Shown here in pieces: positions 17,328-26,577 of a stretch of DNA of 64,000 nt. This DNA comes from Paenibacillus aceris (GTDB taxonomy: Bacteria; Bacillota; Bacilli; Paenibacillales; NBRC-103111). The DNA lies in NCBI RefSeq assembly GCF_017874035.1, contig NZ_JAGGKV010000005.1, forward strand, positions 410,247 through 474,246, in the 5' to 3' direction. A model generated the notes under the pieces. The model was not told where the DNA came from. It was given only the letters and a program-made list of their open reading frames with translations, and did no database searches. The stretch's first letter is position 1. The number at the start of each line of letters is the position of its first letter. Both the position numbers and the translations under genes were made by a program.

Positions 17328-20300
17328 ATGATAGTTACAAAGATTAAGCCTATGCGCAGGACCATTTCCGCGATGCTGCTGTTTCCATTAACGTTCACAG
17401 GCCTAACTAGCCTTATGGGCGTTACTCCCATCGCATTAGCGGATTCGGGCTTCACCGCGCCGCAGGCCGTTGTCGATCACTTAAATCAAGATGATTGGTC
17501 TAATCTCCAGAATAGGTTGTCAGGCATCTATGGATCGATCACAACTCCTCAGCAAATCAGCTCTCTTGATAAAGGCAACTACACATCAGGACAGCTCATT
17601 GGAAATGGCGACATCGGTGCAATTGCTGCGGGCGTGTCTACGACTTCTCAACAGTTCTATTTCGGGAAAAACGACTTCTGGGGAACACTTCATGCCCAAG
17701 GCACTTCGGTCAAAGATAATCAAGGTATTTTATCCGGGGGCGGGCTTGATATTTGGCCTACGACGGCTTCGGGAAGCCAGGCGGCATCTGTTTTTAATAT
17801 GAAGCAAGACATTTTAAATGCGCAAATCATCACGAATATGCAGATCAAGGACGATACAGGCAATGATGCGGCAATCCAAATGAATTCATGGACAGCGGAC
17901 ACCGACAATGTGTTTGTAACTGAAATCACGAACAAAGGCACTGGTGGAGTAACGCTGAACACGAAGCAATGGGTTCCCGCCATGGCTTATGCCAATTCAA
18001 GCGCGACGGATTTGACGGATGCGAATAGCACTTACCCATACACAGGCGGCATCGATTCAACGGGATCTAACGCTGTGCTTTGGACCACAAGAGATACCAA
18101 CGCAGGAAGCGGCGGCAACACCAGCAACTTCAGAAGCAGAATGGCGACCGCAACGACCGTAGTTGGCGCTTCACTTACCAATTTGAAAGAAAAAACCGAA
18201 GCCAATGATTATTTCGACAGCAACAAAGGAAAATATTATAACTCCCTCGGCGAGTCAGGCGATTTTCAAGTAAATGCAGGCAATACGGTTTATTTAGTTA
18301 CCTATTTCGCAAGCAGCAGCGGCGCGTACGACAGCATTAAGAGTGTATCGGGTGTTCAGGCGGATGCCAAAACCGGACTTTCCGCCTATACCTCATCAGA
18401 GGCTGTAGCTCAGCTGAAAAGCGACCATTTAAACTGGTGGAAAAATTATTGGTTGAAAAGCTATGTTCAGTTTAACGATGCTGCTCTTAATCAGTACTAT
18501 TACGGTTCGCTTTACATTCTAGGCAGCTCGAACCGGCCGACAAGCCCGAACGGCAAAGTAAATCAGCAGAATCTTCCGGGCTCGATGTACGGTCCATGGA
18601 TTCCCGCCGACAATGTGGGTTGGGGCGGCAGGTATTTCTTGAACTATAACCAGCAAGCCCAGTATTATGCGTCGGGTTCGGTCAACCGGATCGAGACCGC
18701 GATTCCTTACAACAGAGTGATAGCCTATGACCTGCCGTGGCAAATAAACAATGCCGCCCAACAGAATCATGATGGAGCCGTGCATGTAAGAACGTTATCT
18801 CCCTTCCATGTCATGGCCAATGAGCAGCCTTCTCTGAACGCGAAATCATCATCTAAGATGTATGGTTTCAACTCAGGCTCGACTGACCAGAAGTCGAACG
18901 GCATGTTTGCAGCCGTTCCAATGATTTTCTACTACGAATACACACTGGATGACAATTATCTGCGAACGGTGCTTTATCCATACTTGAAACAGCTGCTTAC
19001 CTTTTACAGTTCCTATGTGTTGAAAACGGATGACGGCAACGGCCAATACCACTATTCCGTTATCGGCTCCTCTATCCATGAAGGCGATGCCGCTGATATT
19101 AACCCGGATTTGGACATGGGCGCTATCAAGTTTATGTCGGACTTCTTAATAAAGCATGCCGCTGAAATTGGCGAAGACCCATCCAACTTGAGCCGCTGGC
19201 AGGATCTCTTAGACCATACTTCTTTCCCGGAAGCTAATCTTCCCAAGGGCATATTCAACACGGCTAACAACAGTAACTTTGTCCCTACTCTCATCGCTAC
19301 CGATTATCAGTCCCCCAATCAGGCGCATGTCGATATGATTGAACCGGGCGACCAGCCAGTTGAGCTTGAAGGTGTCGTATTCCCGTTTGAAAATGTTCAA
19401 ATGCTGGACGGCGACAAAGAGCTGTTGCAAAAGGTTATCAATACCCTTACGTACATGAATGCATGGTCTGCTGGCAGTTTCGGGGGTTGGAGCAGCCAAA
19501 ATAACGGCTTTCCAAAGATTTATCCGATTGCTGCAAGAGCTGGATGGCCGGCGGCAGATTTGCTTTCCAAATTTAAAACAGCAGCAAGCTCAAAACTTAG
19601 AACGAGCAACCTCAGTTATTTGCAAAGCGGTGGCGCGGTAGAAACGATTGGGGCAATGGAAGGGTTGAATTCCATGCTCTTGCAGAGCAATACCACTCCG
19701 AGTGTACCAAGTACGATATGGGCATTCCCGAACTGGGATATGTCAAAGTCTGTCAGCTATGAAAGGCTTGGCGCAATGGGGAACGTAGAAGTGTCCAGCG
19801 CCTATAATGCAGACACACAATCGGTTTCATACGTCGATCTGAACAGCAAACGCGATGGCAAAATAGCACTTGTCAACCCATGGTCAACGGGTATGCCTGT
19901 CATTCAGGTTGTAAATTCGGACCAAACATTGGGTGCTAACGTGGATTACGCCATAACTGGTGGAAAGATTGTTTTTGACGCACAGAAAGACACAAGATAT
20001 ATGGTTATGAATAATAACCTCATCTCTACCCCTCATGTTTCGGGTATTACATTGAGTCAGTACTCGGCGACTTTGATCTATAAGGGGACGAATGGAGCAG
20101 ATACCAATACCGTCACAGCGACAACATACGGGAACCCGAGCGATACCGTTACTTGGACCTCCTCGGACAGCAGCATTGTAACCGTTACGGGCAACGGCAA
20201 TACAGCGACAATCAAAGCGGTTGGCACAGGCGCAAACAAGGTTGCCAACGTAACCGTCACCGCAACGAGCGTGCAGGACGCGGGCGTAAGACAGTCCATT

Positions 20301-23105
20301 AAAGTGAAGGTGGCGGACGTCTCCAGCGTTCCTACAAGCCTCTCGATGGTCAGCCCAGCGACAGCAACCATCTATGGACCCGCCAGTTCGGCCTCTGATA
20401 ATTCAAAAATTACTGGCACAAACAGGTTGCAGCTTACGGCTTCCGTACAGCCAAGCGATGCTTACGACAAGAGAATCATGTGGTTCTCCAGTAATCCAAA
20501 CATTGCGATGGTCGATAAGAACGGTTTGGTTATCGCGAGAGGAACGGGCACAGTCACAATAACCGGTACAAGTATGGCTGACTCGAGCTTACCGCCGATT
20601 ACGTGTACGGTTACAGTTACGGCTGCGGGAACGGATAACAGCGGGGATGCCGCGCTTGCTTCTGTTTTAACCGCTGCCAAATCGATTTCGGCTTACACGA
20701 GCGATACAACCTCGAGCGGCGGCTTTAAACAGATTTCAGGAAGCCCGAATTGGGAAGGTAAACAGGAAAGTTTTCAGAAAGCTTTTATCAACGCCTTGGG
20801 CGTGAAGGGGAAATATGCGGGATATTCAACAACGAATATAAGCAGGGATACTGCGTTGTTTGCGGCAATTGCTTTGAATGAGGGCATTAGAAGTATTGAT
20901 CCAAGCAAGGCAATCGTAGTCAGCTTGTTAAACAAAAGCGCGCTTATAGCTGCAATCAACAGCGCTGCTCAGTTAACGGCAGCCAATTTCAGCACACAGC
21001 AGGATTGGACTAATTTGCAGTCGGCACTTACTGTTGCGCAGAACATTAATAATGATGGAAGCGCCACACAAGTGGATATAGATAATGCTACTGCCGCCTT
21101 GCAAACGGCAATGAGCAAACAAATCCAAGCGCCGGTATCGAGTGGCAGCATTCCGACTGTCAATATGACACAGGGTTCCGCTACTATATATGGCAGCAGC
21201 TTTGTTCAGCTGCAAGCTTCGGGCAGTCGGACATGGTCGGTCACCCAACCGGACGGTTCGATAACGACAACGGGATCAATCGATCCGAGTGGCATTTTGT
21301 ACGCTACTAGCGAAGGTACCTATAAAGTTACCGCTCAGTCTAGTCTTGGTGTTTCGGATAGTATGCTCATTACTTTCAGTCAAATGATTCCCACGCCGAA
21401 TTTAACAGTTAACAATAATGGGAAAGGCAGTGCCTTTGGCTCAACGAGTAGTGGATCTTACCCGCCGCCAAACGCTTTTGACAGCAATCCGAGTACTTTC
21501 TACGACCATAGTTCTACCACTCCGTACGTGGGATGGGATTTTGGCAAACCTGTAGCGGTTAATGTGCTTCGATTCTTGCCGCGCAGTGGAACGAATGCCG
21601 CTAGGATTTACCAAGCCAAACTCCAAGGATCGAATACATCGGCTACTAGTGGATTTGTCGATTTGTATACCATTATGGACAATCCTAGTACCGCCAATTC
21701 TTCATCCTGGTACGTAAAAGTAATCAATACGACGACGGCCTACCGGTACTACCGTTGGTTGGGCACTAGCACGTCGCATGCGAATGTGGCTGAATTCCAA
21801 CTGTACAATAATTTTGATAAAACAGCCCTTGGGAATGCATTGGATACGGCCCAATCTCTCGTTGAGGAAAATTATACCGATTTAACTTGGGAAGCCTTGC
21901 AGACGGCATTAGCCGACGCGATCAGCGCGAACGCCGGTACGTTTGTCACACAAGCTGAAATTGATACGGCTGCGGCAAATCTTCAACTGGCTATTGCAGG
22001 GCTCCAGGTAGCACCGGGCAGCGCCTTGGAGGTTGCTAACGGCATTACGTCAATCCAGGCTCCTATAAAAGACGCTACGTCTTTAACATTGCCGACGGTA
22101 CCTGACGGATTTACCGTAGCGATCAAGAACTCGGATCATCCGGCTGTCATCGGACTGGATGGGACCATTACGCCGTCAACTGCCGATAGTGAGGTACAGC
22201 TCGTCCTAGAGGTTACGAGAACCTCGGATGGAACGAAGGCGGATACGGCAAGCCTTCCTGTAGTCGTGCCTGCAAAAACGATTGTGACGTTACCGACGGT
22301 AACATTAACAGGTGTGGATTCGGTGAATTCCGGACAATCGTTCAATTTGATCTACGGGCTAAGCGGGATCAGCCAGAATGTTTACGCGCAGGACATCACG
22401 GTAACTTACCCGCAGGAGCAATTGGACTTTGTCTCTGTGGATTCGCTCAAAGAAGGATTTACAATACTTAGTAAAGTGGTGACACCTGGCCAGATCCATC
22501 TGATTACAGCCAACATTGGAGCGGATCATCAATCCAATGGAACTTGGTTGACCTTGAAATTCAATGCGAAATCGACACAATCGACGAGTGCTTCTGTCGG
22601 TGTATCGAATGTTGTAATCGCGGATGAAAGGGGAACAGAAACGCATCTGAATGATGCGTCACACAACGTAACCATTACTCTCGTGAACAAAATAGCGCTC
22701 AGCGCATTGCTCGCGGACGCGCAAAGCAAACATGATGCGGCAGTCGAAGGAACGGCAGCAGGCCAATATCCGGCAGGGGCGAAAGCAGAGCTGCAAGCTG
22801 TCATTGACAACGCGAATGCGGTGCTCGTGAACACTGGGGCAACGCAAGCGGAAGTCGATCAAGCCGTAAACGATTTGAGTGCGGCATTGCAAAGATTTAC
22901 AAACGCTATCCTTCAACATGCTGTGACTGATACGAACGGCGACGGTAAAACCAGTATCGGTGACTTGGCCGTTGTAGCAGCCGCTTATGGCAAATCGTCT
23001 ACTGATGCAGACTGGCAGCAATTCAAACAGGCAGATGTCAACGGAGATGGCGAAGTCAACATCGAGGACCTTGCAGCTGTAGCAAGAGAAATTTTGTCTA
23101 ATTAA
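17328..23105 (+). CDS. Secreted GH95-like six-hairpin glycosidase with CBM32, cohesin, FIVAR and dockerin
   Basis: 1925 residues with a signal peptide ending ALA (residue ~38). The catalytic part (~41-900) has the pattern of GH95 (alpha-L-fucosidase / alpha-L-galactosidase) and related six-hairpin enzymes: an N-terminal beta domain with LIGNGDIGA, and NYNQQAQYY with Asn439 and Asn441 like the GH95 N-x-N pair. It is divergent and another clan family is possible. Then two Big2-like domains (903-1101), a FIVAR-like helical domain (~1201-1268), an Ig-like domain, an F5/8 type C (CBM32) module (1356-1496), a second FIVAR (1498-1563), an atrophied Ig repeat (1565-1651), cohesin (1655-1785), FIVAR (1786-1861) and dockerin (1865-1925). 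AAAGGAGG precedes ATG 17328. The cohesin-FIVAR-dockerin tail is very similar, also in DNA, to that of the GH27 protein. Confidence 0.8.
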   Translation: MIVTKIKPMRRTISAMLLFPLTFTGLTSLMGVTPIALADSGFTAPQAVVDHLNQDDWSNLQNRLSGIYGSITTPQQISSLDKGNYTSGQLIGNGDIGAIAAGVSTTSQQFYFGKNDFWGTLHAQGTSVKDNQGILSGGGLDIWPTTASGSQAASVFNMKQDILNAQIITNMQIKDDTGNDAAIQMNSWTADTDNVFVTEITNKGTGGVTLNTKQWVPAMAYANSSATDLTDANSTYPYTGGIDSTGSNAVLWTTRDTNAGSGGNTSNFRSRMATATTVVGASLTNLKEKTEANDYFDSNKGKYYNSLGESGDFQVNAGNTVYLVTYFASSSGAYDSIKSVSGVQADAKTGLSAYTSSEAVAQLKSDHLNWWKNYWLKSYVQFNDAALNQYYYGSLYILGSSNRPTSPNGKVNQQNLPGSMYGPWIPADNVGWGGRYFLNYNQQAQYYASGSVNRIETAIPYNRVIAYDLPWQINNAAQQNHDGAVHVRTLSPFHVMANEQPSLNAKSSSKMYGFNSGSTDQKSNGMFAAVPMIFYYEYTLDDNYLRTVLYPYLKQLLTFYSSYVLKTDDGNGQYHYSVIGSSIHEGDAADINPDLDMGAIKFMSDFLIKHAAEIGEDPSNLSRWQDLLDHTSFPEANLPKGIFNTANNSNFVPTLIATDYQSPNQAHVDMIEPGDQPVELEGVVFPFENVQMLDGDKELLQKVINTLTYMNAWSAGSFGGWSSQNNGFPKIYPIAARAGWPAADLLSKFKTAASSKLRTSNLSYLQSGGAVETIGAMEGLNSMLLQSNTTPSVPSTIWAFPNWDMSKSVSYERLGAMGNVEVSSAYNADTQSVSYVDLNSKRDGKIALVNPWSTGMPVIQVVNSDQTLGANVDYAITGGKIVFDAQKDTRYMVMNNNLISTPHVSGITLSQYSATLIYKGTNGADTNTVTATTYGNPSDTVTWTSSDSSIVTVTGNGNTATIKAVGTGANKVANVTVTATSVQDAGVRQSIKVKVADVSSVPTSLSMVSPATATIYGPASSASDNSKITGTNRLQLTASVQPSDAYDKRIMWFSSNPNIAMVDKNGLVIARGTGTVTITGTSMADSSLPPITCTVTVTAAGTDNSGDAALASVLTAAKSISAYTSDTTSSGGFKQISGSPNWEGKQESFQKAFINALGVKGKYAGYSTTNISRDTALFAAIALNEGIRSIDPSKAIVVSLLNKSALIAAINSAAQLTAANFSTQQDWTNLQSALTVAQNINNDGSATQVDIDNATAALQTAMSKQIQAPVSSGSIPTVNMTQGSATIYGSSFVQLQASGSRTWSVTQPDGSITTTGSIDPSGILYATSEGTYKVTAQSSLGVSDSMLITFSQMIPTPNLTVNNNGKGSAFGSTSSGSYPPPNAFDSNPSTFYDHSSTTPYVGWDFGKPVAVNVLRFLPRSGTNAARIYQAKLQGSNTSATSGFVDLYTIMDNPSTANSSSWYVKVINTTTAYRYYRWLGTSTSHANVAEFQLYNNFDKTALGNALDTAQSLVEENYTDLTWEALQTALADAISANAGTFVTQAEIDTAAANLQLAIAGLQVAPGSALEVANGITSIQAPIKDATSLTLPTVPDGFTVAIKNSDHPAVIGLDGTITPSTADSEVQLVLEVTRTSDGTKADTASLPVVVPAKTIVTLPTVTLTGVDSVNSGQSFNLIYGLSGISQNVYAQDITVTYPQEQLDFVSVDSLKEGFTILSKVVTPGQIHLITANIGADHQSNGTWLTLKFNAKSTQSTSASVGVSNVVIADERGTETHLNDASHNVTITLVNKIALSALLADAQSKHDAAVEGTAAGQYPAGAKAELQAVIDNANAVLVNTGATQAEVDQAVNDLSAALQRFTNAILQHAVTDTNGDGKTSIGDLAVVAAAYGKSSTDADWQQFKQADVNGDGEVNIEDLAAVAREILSN

Positions 23106-23116
23106 CAGATTTGAAT

Positions 23117-23146
23117 GAGGGGGCGGCTGAATGCCTCCTCCTTTTT
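23117..23146 (+). terminator. Rho-independent terminator after the GH95-like gene
   Basis: GAGGGGGC pairs with GCCTCCTC (one G-U) and is followed by five T. Confidence 0.85.
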
Positions 23147-23276
23147 GTAAATGATAGGAGAGCGTTCTTCCATGGTTTCGAATCTTATTTTAGACGCTCA
23201 CATTAAAAATTAGCACATTTATAGTAGTATTATGTCTCACGAAAGCCGTAATATCGATGCTATGATAGGTTTAACG

Positions 23277-23297
23277 GTCAACAACTTATAGGTTGAC
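23277..23297. promoter_or_regulatory. Inverted repeat upstream of the second binding-protein gene
   Basis: GTCAAC and GTTGAC form an inverted repeat separated by nine bases, ending 28 bases before ATG 23326. It could be an operator or a 5' UTR hairpin. No clear -35/-10 pair was found by eye in the gap. Confidence 0.35.
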
Positions 23298-23325
23298 TAC
23301 AACTAAAAATAACGGGAGGGTTCAC

Positions 23326-24651
23326 ATGTTCAAAAAACCGTTTTTTACTGTAACTGCCCTGATGCTTGTATCATCATTGGCGTTAATGGGATGCAGTTCC
23401 AGTACGAATTCAAATTCTGCCTCTTCTGCTTCACCAGCTGTAAGCGCTTCACCTGCAGGTGATAAAACGACTCCAACACCTTCCAAACAGGATAAAGTGA
23501 TGTTATCCGCATTCATGTACGTGACGAGCCCGGCTGGTCAAGACGCCTACACACAGATTGCAAGAGATTTTGAGCAGCAAAATCCAAACATTCAAGTGGA
23601 CTTGCAATTCCCAGGTGATTATGAAAATGTTTTGAAAGTCAAAATGGCGGCCAATGAGCTGCCGGATGTATTCGATACTCATGGCTGGGCGCAAATTCGG
23701 TATGGCAAATATTTAACCGATTTGAAAGCTGAAAGCTGGGTACCGCAAATGACGGATACCATCAAGGACGTAGTTACCGACAAATCCGGAAAAGTCTATG
23801 TGCTTCCGATCAGTGAAGCAAAAGATGGGATCTCTTATAACGTGAATGTACTAAAAAAATATAATGTTGATGTTCCAAAAACGATTGACGAATTTTTAGC
23901 TGCTGCAGATAAAATTAAATCGCAAAGCAATGGGGATGTTACTCCATTCTATTATGCAGGGGCTGATAACTGGACTGTCGGGCAGTTTTTTGACGAATTT
24001 GCAAGCCCATTGTTAATTTCACCGAAGGAAAACTCGGCTAGCGCACTGCTGGACGGCAGTTTCGATTGGACGAAATGGACGCCGCTGCCTGCAAAATTCA
24101 AAGAAATGTTTGATAAAGGATACATGAATAAAGATGTGATAACAGCGAAATACACAGATCTGGCCAAGTTGTTTGCGACAGATAAAGTAGCCTTCTTCAT
24201 GGGTGGTCCTTCCTTTGCGGATGATGCCTATAAAGTCAACAAGGATACTAAGATTGGTATTATGCCTGTACCGTCTATGGTCGCCGGTGACGAACCAAGC
24301 TTCTCCGGTGGAGAAAGGGATACCATGGGAGTTTGGAAAGATTCCAAGCACATCGATGAAGCCAAAAAATTGCTTGCTTTCTATGCTAAACCAGAAAACA
24401 TGGCTAAAATCGCAAATGTTATGAAACTTCCAGCCGGTTTGAAAGGTGTAACTGCAACTCATGAATTTGCCTCATTTTATGATCAATATTCATCGATTCG
24501 CGTCTTCCCTTATTTTGACCGTGTCTACCTGCCAAGCGGTATGTGGGATGTCATGTGTAATTCCGGTTTGGATTTAATCGCCGGACATATTACACCAGCG
24601 AAATACAGTGACGTTATGAAAGAGAACGTAGCCCGTTTAAATAGAAAGTAA
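23326..24651 (+). CDS. CUT1 extracellular sugar-binding lipoprotein
   Basis: About 441 residues. The signal peptide ends in lipobox LALMGCSSS (Cys near residue 22), followed by a Ser/Ala-rich linker. The body is a family 1 solute-binding protein (IQVDLQFPGDYENVLKVK near the N-terminus; MGVWKDSKHIDEAKKLLAF later). The frame is open back to 23293, but GGGAGGG at 23314-23320 and the signal sequence point to ATG 23326. It is separated from its two permease genes by a strong terminator-like hairpin, which would keep this gene at a higher transcript level than the permeases. Confidence 0.92.
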   Translation: MFKKPFFTVTALMLVSSLALMGCSSSTNSNSASSASPAVSASPAGDKTTPTPSKQDKVMLSAFMYVTSPAGQDAYTQIARDFEQQNPNIQVDLQFPGDYENVLKVKMAANELPDVFDTHGWAQIRYGKYLTDLKAESWVPQMTDTIKDVVTDKSGKVYVLPISEAKDGISYNVNVLKKYNVDVPKTIDEFLAAADKIKSQSNGDVTPFYYAGADNWTVGQFFDEFASPLLISPKENSASALLDGSFDWTKWTPLPAKFKEMFDKGYMNKDVITAKYTDLAKLFATDKVAFFMGGPSFADDAYKVNKDTKIGIMPVPSMVAGDEPSFSGGERDTMGVWKDSKHIDEAKKLLAFYAKPENMAKIANVMKLPAGLKGVTATHEFASFYDQYSSIRVFPYFDRVYLPSGMWDVMCNSGLDLIAGHITPAKYSDVMKENVARLNRK

Positions 24652-24701
24652 ATTCAAGGAATGGAACTGAATCGAATATAGGGTTGTCAAACTGAATGAT
24701 G

Positions 24702-24741
24702 AAAAATTCCCGTACCATAAGGAAGTGGTGCGGGAATTTTT
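24702..24741 (+). terminator. Attenuator-like terminator between binding protein and permeases
   Basis: A 16-bp stem (AAAAATTCCCGTACCA / TGGTGCGGGAATTTTT, one G-U) with an eight-base loop has a T-rich right arm. It sits inside what is otherwise one operon, so partial read-through into the permease genes is the likely role. Confidence 0.85.
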
Positions 24742-24784
24742 AAAAACATGATTTGGGACGCCTCAACTGAACGGAGGGAAAGCA

Positions 24785-25711
24785 ATGGAATCTATAGATA
24801 CTACTTATACAAAAAAGCGTATCCCCCTGAAAAGGCGGGGAAGGTTTAGTTCACCTGTTTGGCTCAATTTTCTATACTTACCGACAATTGTGCTTCTGCT
24901 TACGTTTATTGTGTACCCGCTACTAAACGGGATTAAAATTTCTTTCACGGATTGGGATGGGTTTTCCCAAACTTGGAAATGGTTTGGCTTTGGCAATTAC
25001 CGCAGGATGCTTGGGGAGCAGGATGTATGGATCGTTATTAAAAATACATTTATTTATGGGATAGGCAGCACATTTTTTCAAAATCTAATTGGGTTGATGT
25101 ATGCACTATTCTTAAATTATAAGATGCGTACCGCTGGCATTGCCAAAACGATCATTTACTTGCCGGTGATTATAAGTCCGTTAATTATGGGGTATATTTG
25201 GTACTTCTTCTTCCAATATAATGGCGGAGCTATAAACGATATCATACATCTATTCCAAAAAGAAACGATTGACTTATTAGCCAATTCGAAAATCAATGTG
25301 TGGATGATCACATTTGTAAATACATATCAATTTCTCGGAATCGCGATGATCATTTTTTTGGCTGGGCTCCAAACGATTCCCAAAGATTATTATGAGGCTG
25401 CTGATATAGATGGCGCTTCTGCCTTTTCTAAGTTCAAGCAAGTAACACTACCCTTACTGTCACCAGCGATCACCATAAGTGTCGTTTTAAACTTAATTGG
25501 AGGTTTGAGACTGTACGACGTCATTATGTCATTAACGAAAGGCGGGCCCGGCTTCGCTTCGTCATCCTTGTCTTCCTATATGTATAGACAATATTTTACA
25601 CGGCAGGATGCCGGGTTCGCATCATCCATTGGGATATTGATGTTTGTGCTAATTTCTATCATCAGCCTCTCTGCACTTTATTTCTTAAGAAAAAGGGAGC
25701 TGGAGCTATGA
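24785..25711 (+). CDS. CUT1 sugar ABC importer permease (MalF/UgpA-like)
   Basis: 308 residues with about six membrane segments. A basic N-terminus leads into the first segment (YLPTIVLLLTFIVYPLL). The EAA loop reads YEAADIDGASAFSKF followed by VTLP. GGAGGG precedes ATG 24785. Its stop overlaps the start of the next permease (ATGA at 25708-25711), so the pair is translationally coupled. Works with the lipoprotein encoded just upstream. Substrate unknown. Confidence 0.92.
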   Translation: MESIDTTYTKKRIPLKRRGRFSSPVWLNFLYLPTIVLLLTFIVYPLLNGIKISFTDWDGFSQTWKWFGFGNYRRMLGEQDVWIVIKNTFIYGIGSTFFQNLIGLMYALFLNYKMRTAGIAKTIIYLPVIISPLIMGYIWYFFFQYNGGAINDIIHLFQKETIDLLANSKINVWMITFVNTYQFLGIAMIIFLAGLQTIPKDYYEAADIDGASAFSKFKQVTLPLLSPAITISVVLNLIGGLRLYDVIMSLTKGGPGFASSSLSSYMYRQYFTRQDAGFASSIGILMFVLISIISLSALYFLRKRELEL

Positions 25712-26523
25712 AACCGGTAAAAAAATGGATGGACATCGTAACCATACTGATTTGCATCGCTCATATACTGCCTTTTTATGTCCTACTCACGACATCTTTA
25801 AAAAAAGATTCAGATTTGAGTTCTAAGTGGAGTCCCCCCCATTACTTATATCTAGATAATTTTAAGGATGCCTGGACGCGTGCTCATCTTGGTTCTGCGT
25901 TCATTAATGATGTTGTTATTACGGGGCTCACGATTCTTGTGCTTATCCTGCTAGGTATGATTTCCTCGTATCCGTTGGCTCGTTATCGTACTCGTTGGAA
26001 TCGCTTCATGTACACGGTATTTATTGCGGCTCTGATTGTTCCGCCGTTAACGATTCTAGTTCCCTTATATAAATTTTACGTTAGTCTCGGCGCATTGAAC
26101 ACGTATTGGGGAATGGTTCTCTTGCATGTCACTTTTTATATTCCCATTACGATTTTTCTATACACCGGGTTTATTAGCTCGATTCCCAGAGAGTTGGATG
26201 AAGCGGCCTTAATGGACGGTTCCACCCGTTTGGGCGTGATATTTAAATTAATTTTGCCGCTTTTAAAGCCGGTAACCGCTACAGTGATCATCGTAAATGG
26301 CGTAAACATTTGGAACGACTACCAATTCTCCATCTTCTTCTTGCAAAAAACGAGCGCACAAACCTTTACGGTAGCTTTGTCGGCATTCTTTGGTCAATAT
26401 ACGAACAATGTCGGTTGGGTCGCTGCCGGTTCGGTAATCGCCGCATTGCCGCTTGCTGTCTTATATCTTTTTTTACAGAAATATTTTATCCATGGGCTTT
26501 CGGCCGGAGCAGTTAAAGGATGA
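25708..26523 (+). CDS. CUT1 sugar ABC importer permease (MalG-like)
   Basis: 271 residues, second permease of the importer. The EAA loop is LDEAALMDGSTRLGV and the C-terminus ends GLSAGAVKG. The start codon overlaps the upstream stop by four bases. A histidine kinase follows 54 bases downstream. Confidence 0.92.
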   Translation: MKPVKKWMDIVTILICIAHILPFYVLLTTSLKKDSDLSSKWSPPHYLYLDNFKDAWTRAHLGSAFINDVVITGLTILVLILLGMISSYPLARYRTRWNRFMYTVFIAALIVPPLTILVPLYKFYVSLGALNTYWGMVLLHVTFYIPITIFLYTGFISSIPRELDEAALMDGSTRLGVIFKLILPLLKPVTATVIIVNGVNIWNDYQFSIFFLQKTSAQTFTVALSAFFGQYTNNVGWVAAGSVIAALPLAVLYLFLQKYFIHGLSAGAVKG

Positions 26524-26577
26524 TAGATAAGAGATTATTTGCTATGATGGAGTGGAGATTCCTGTGGAGGACCATCA

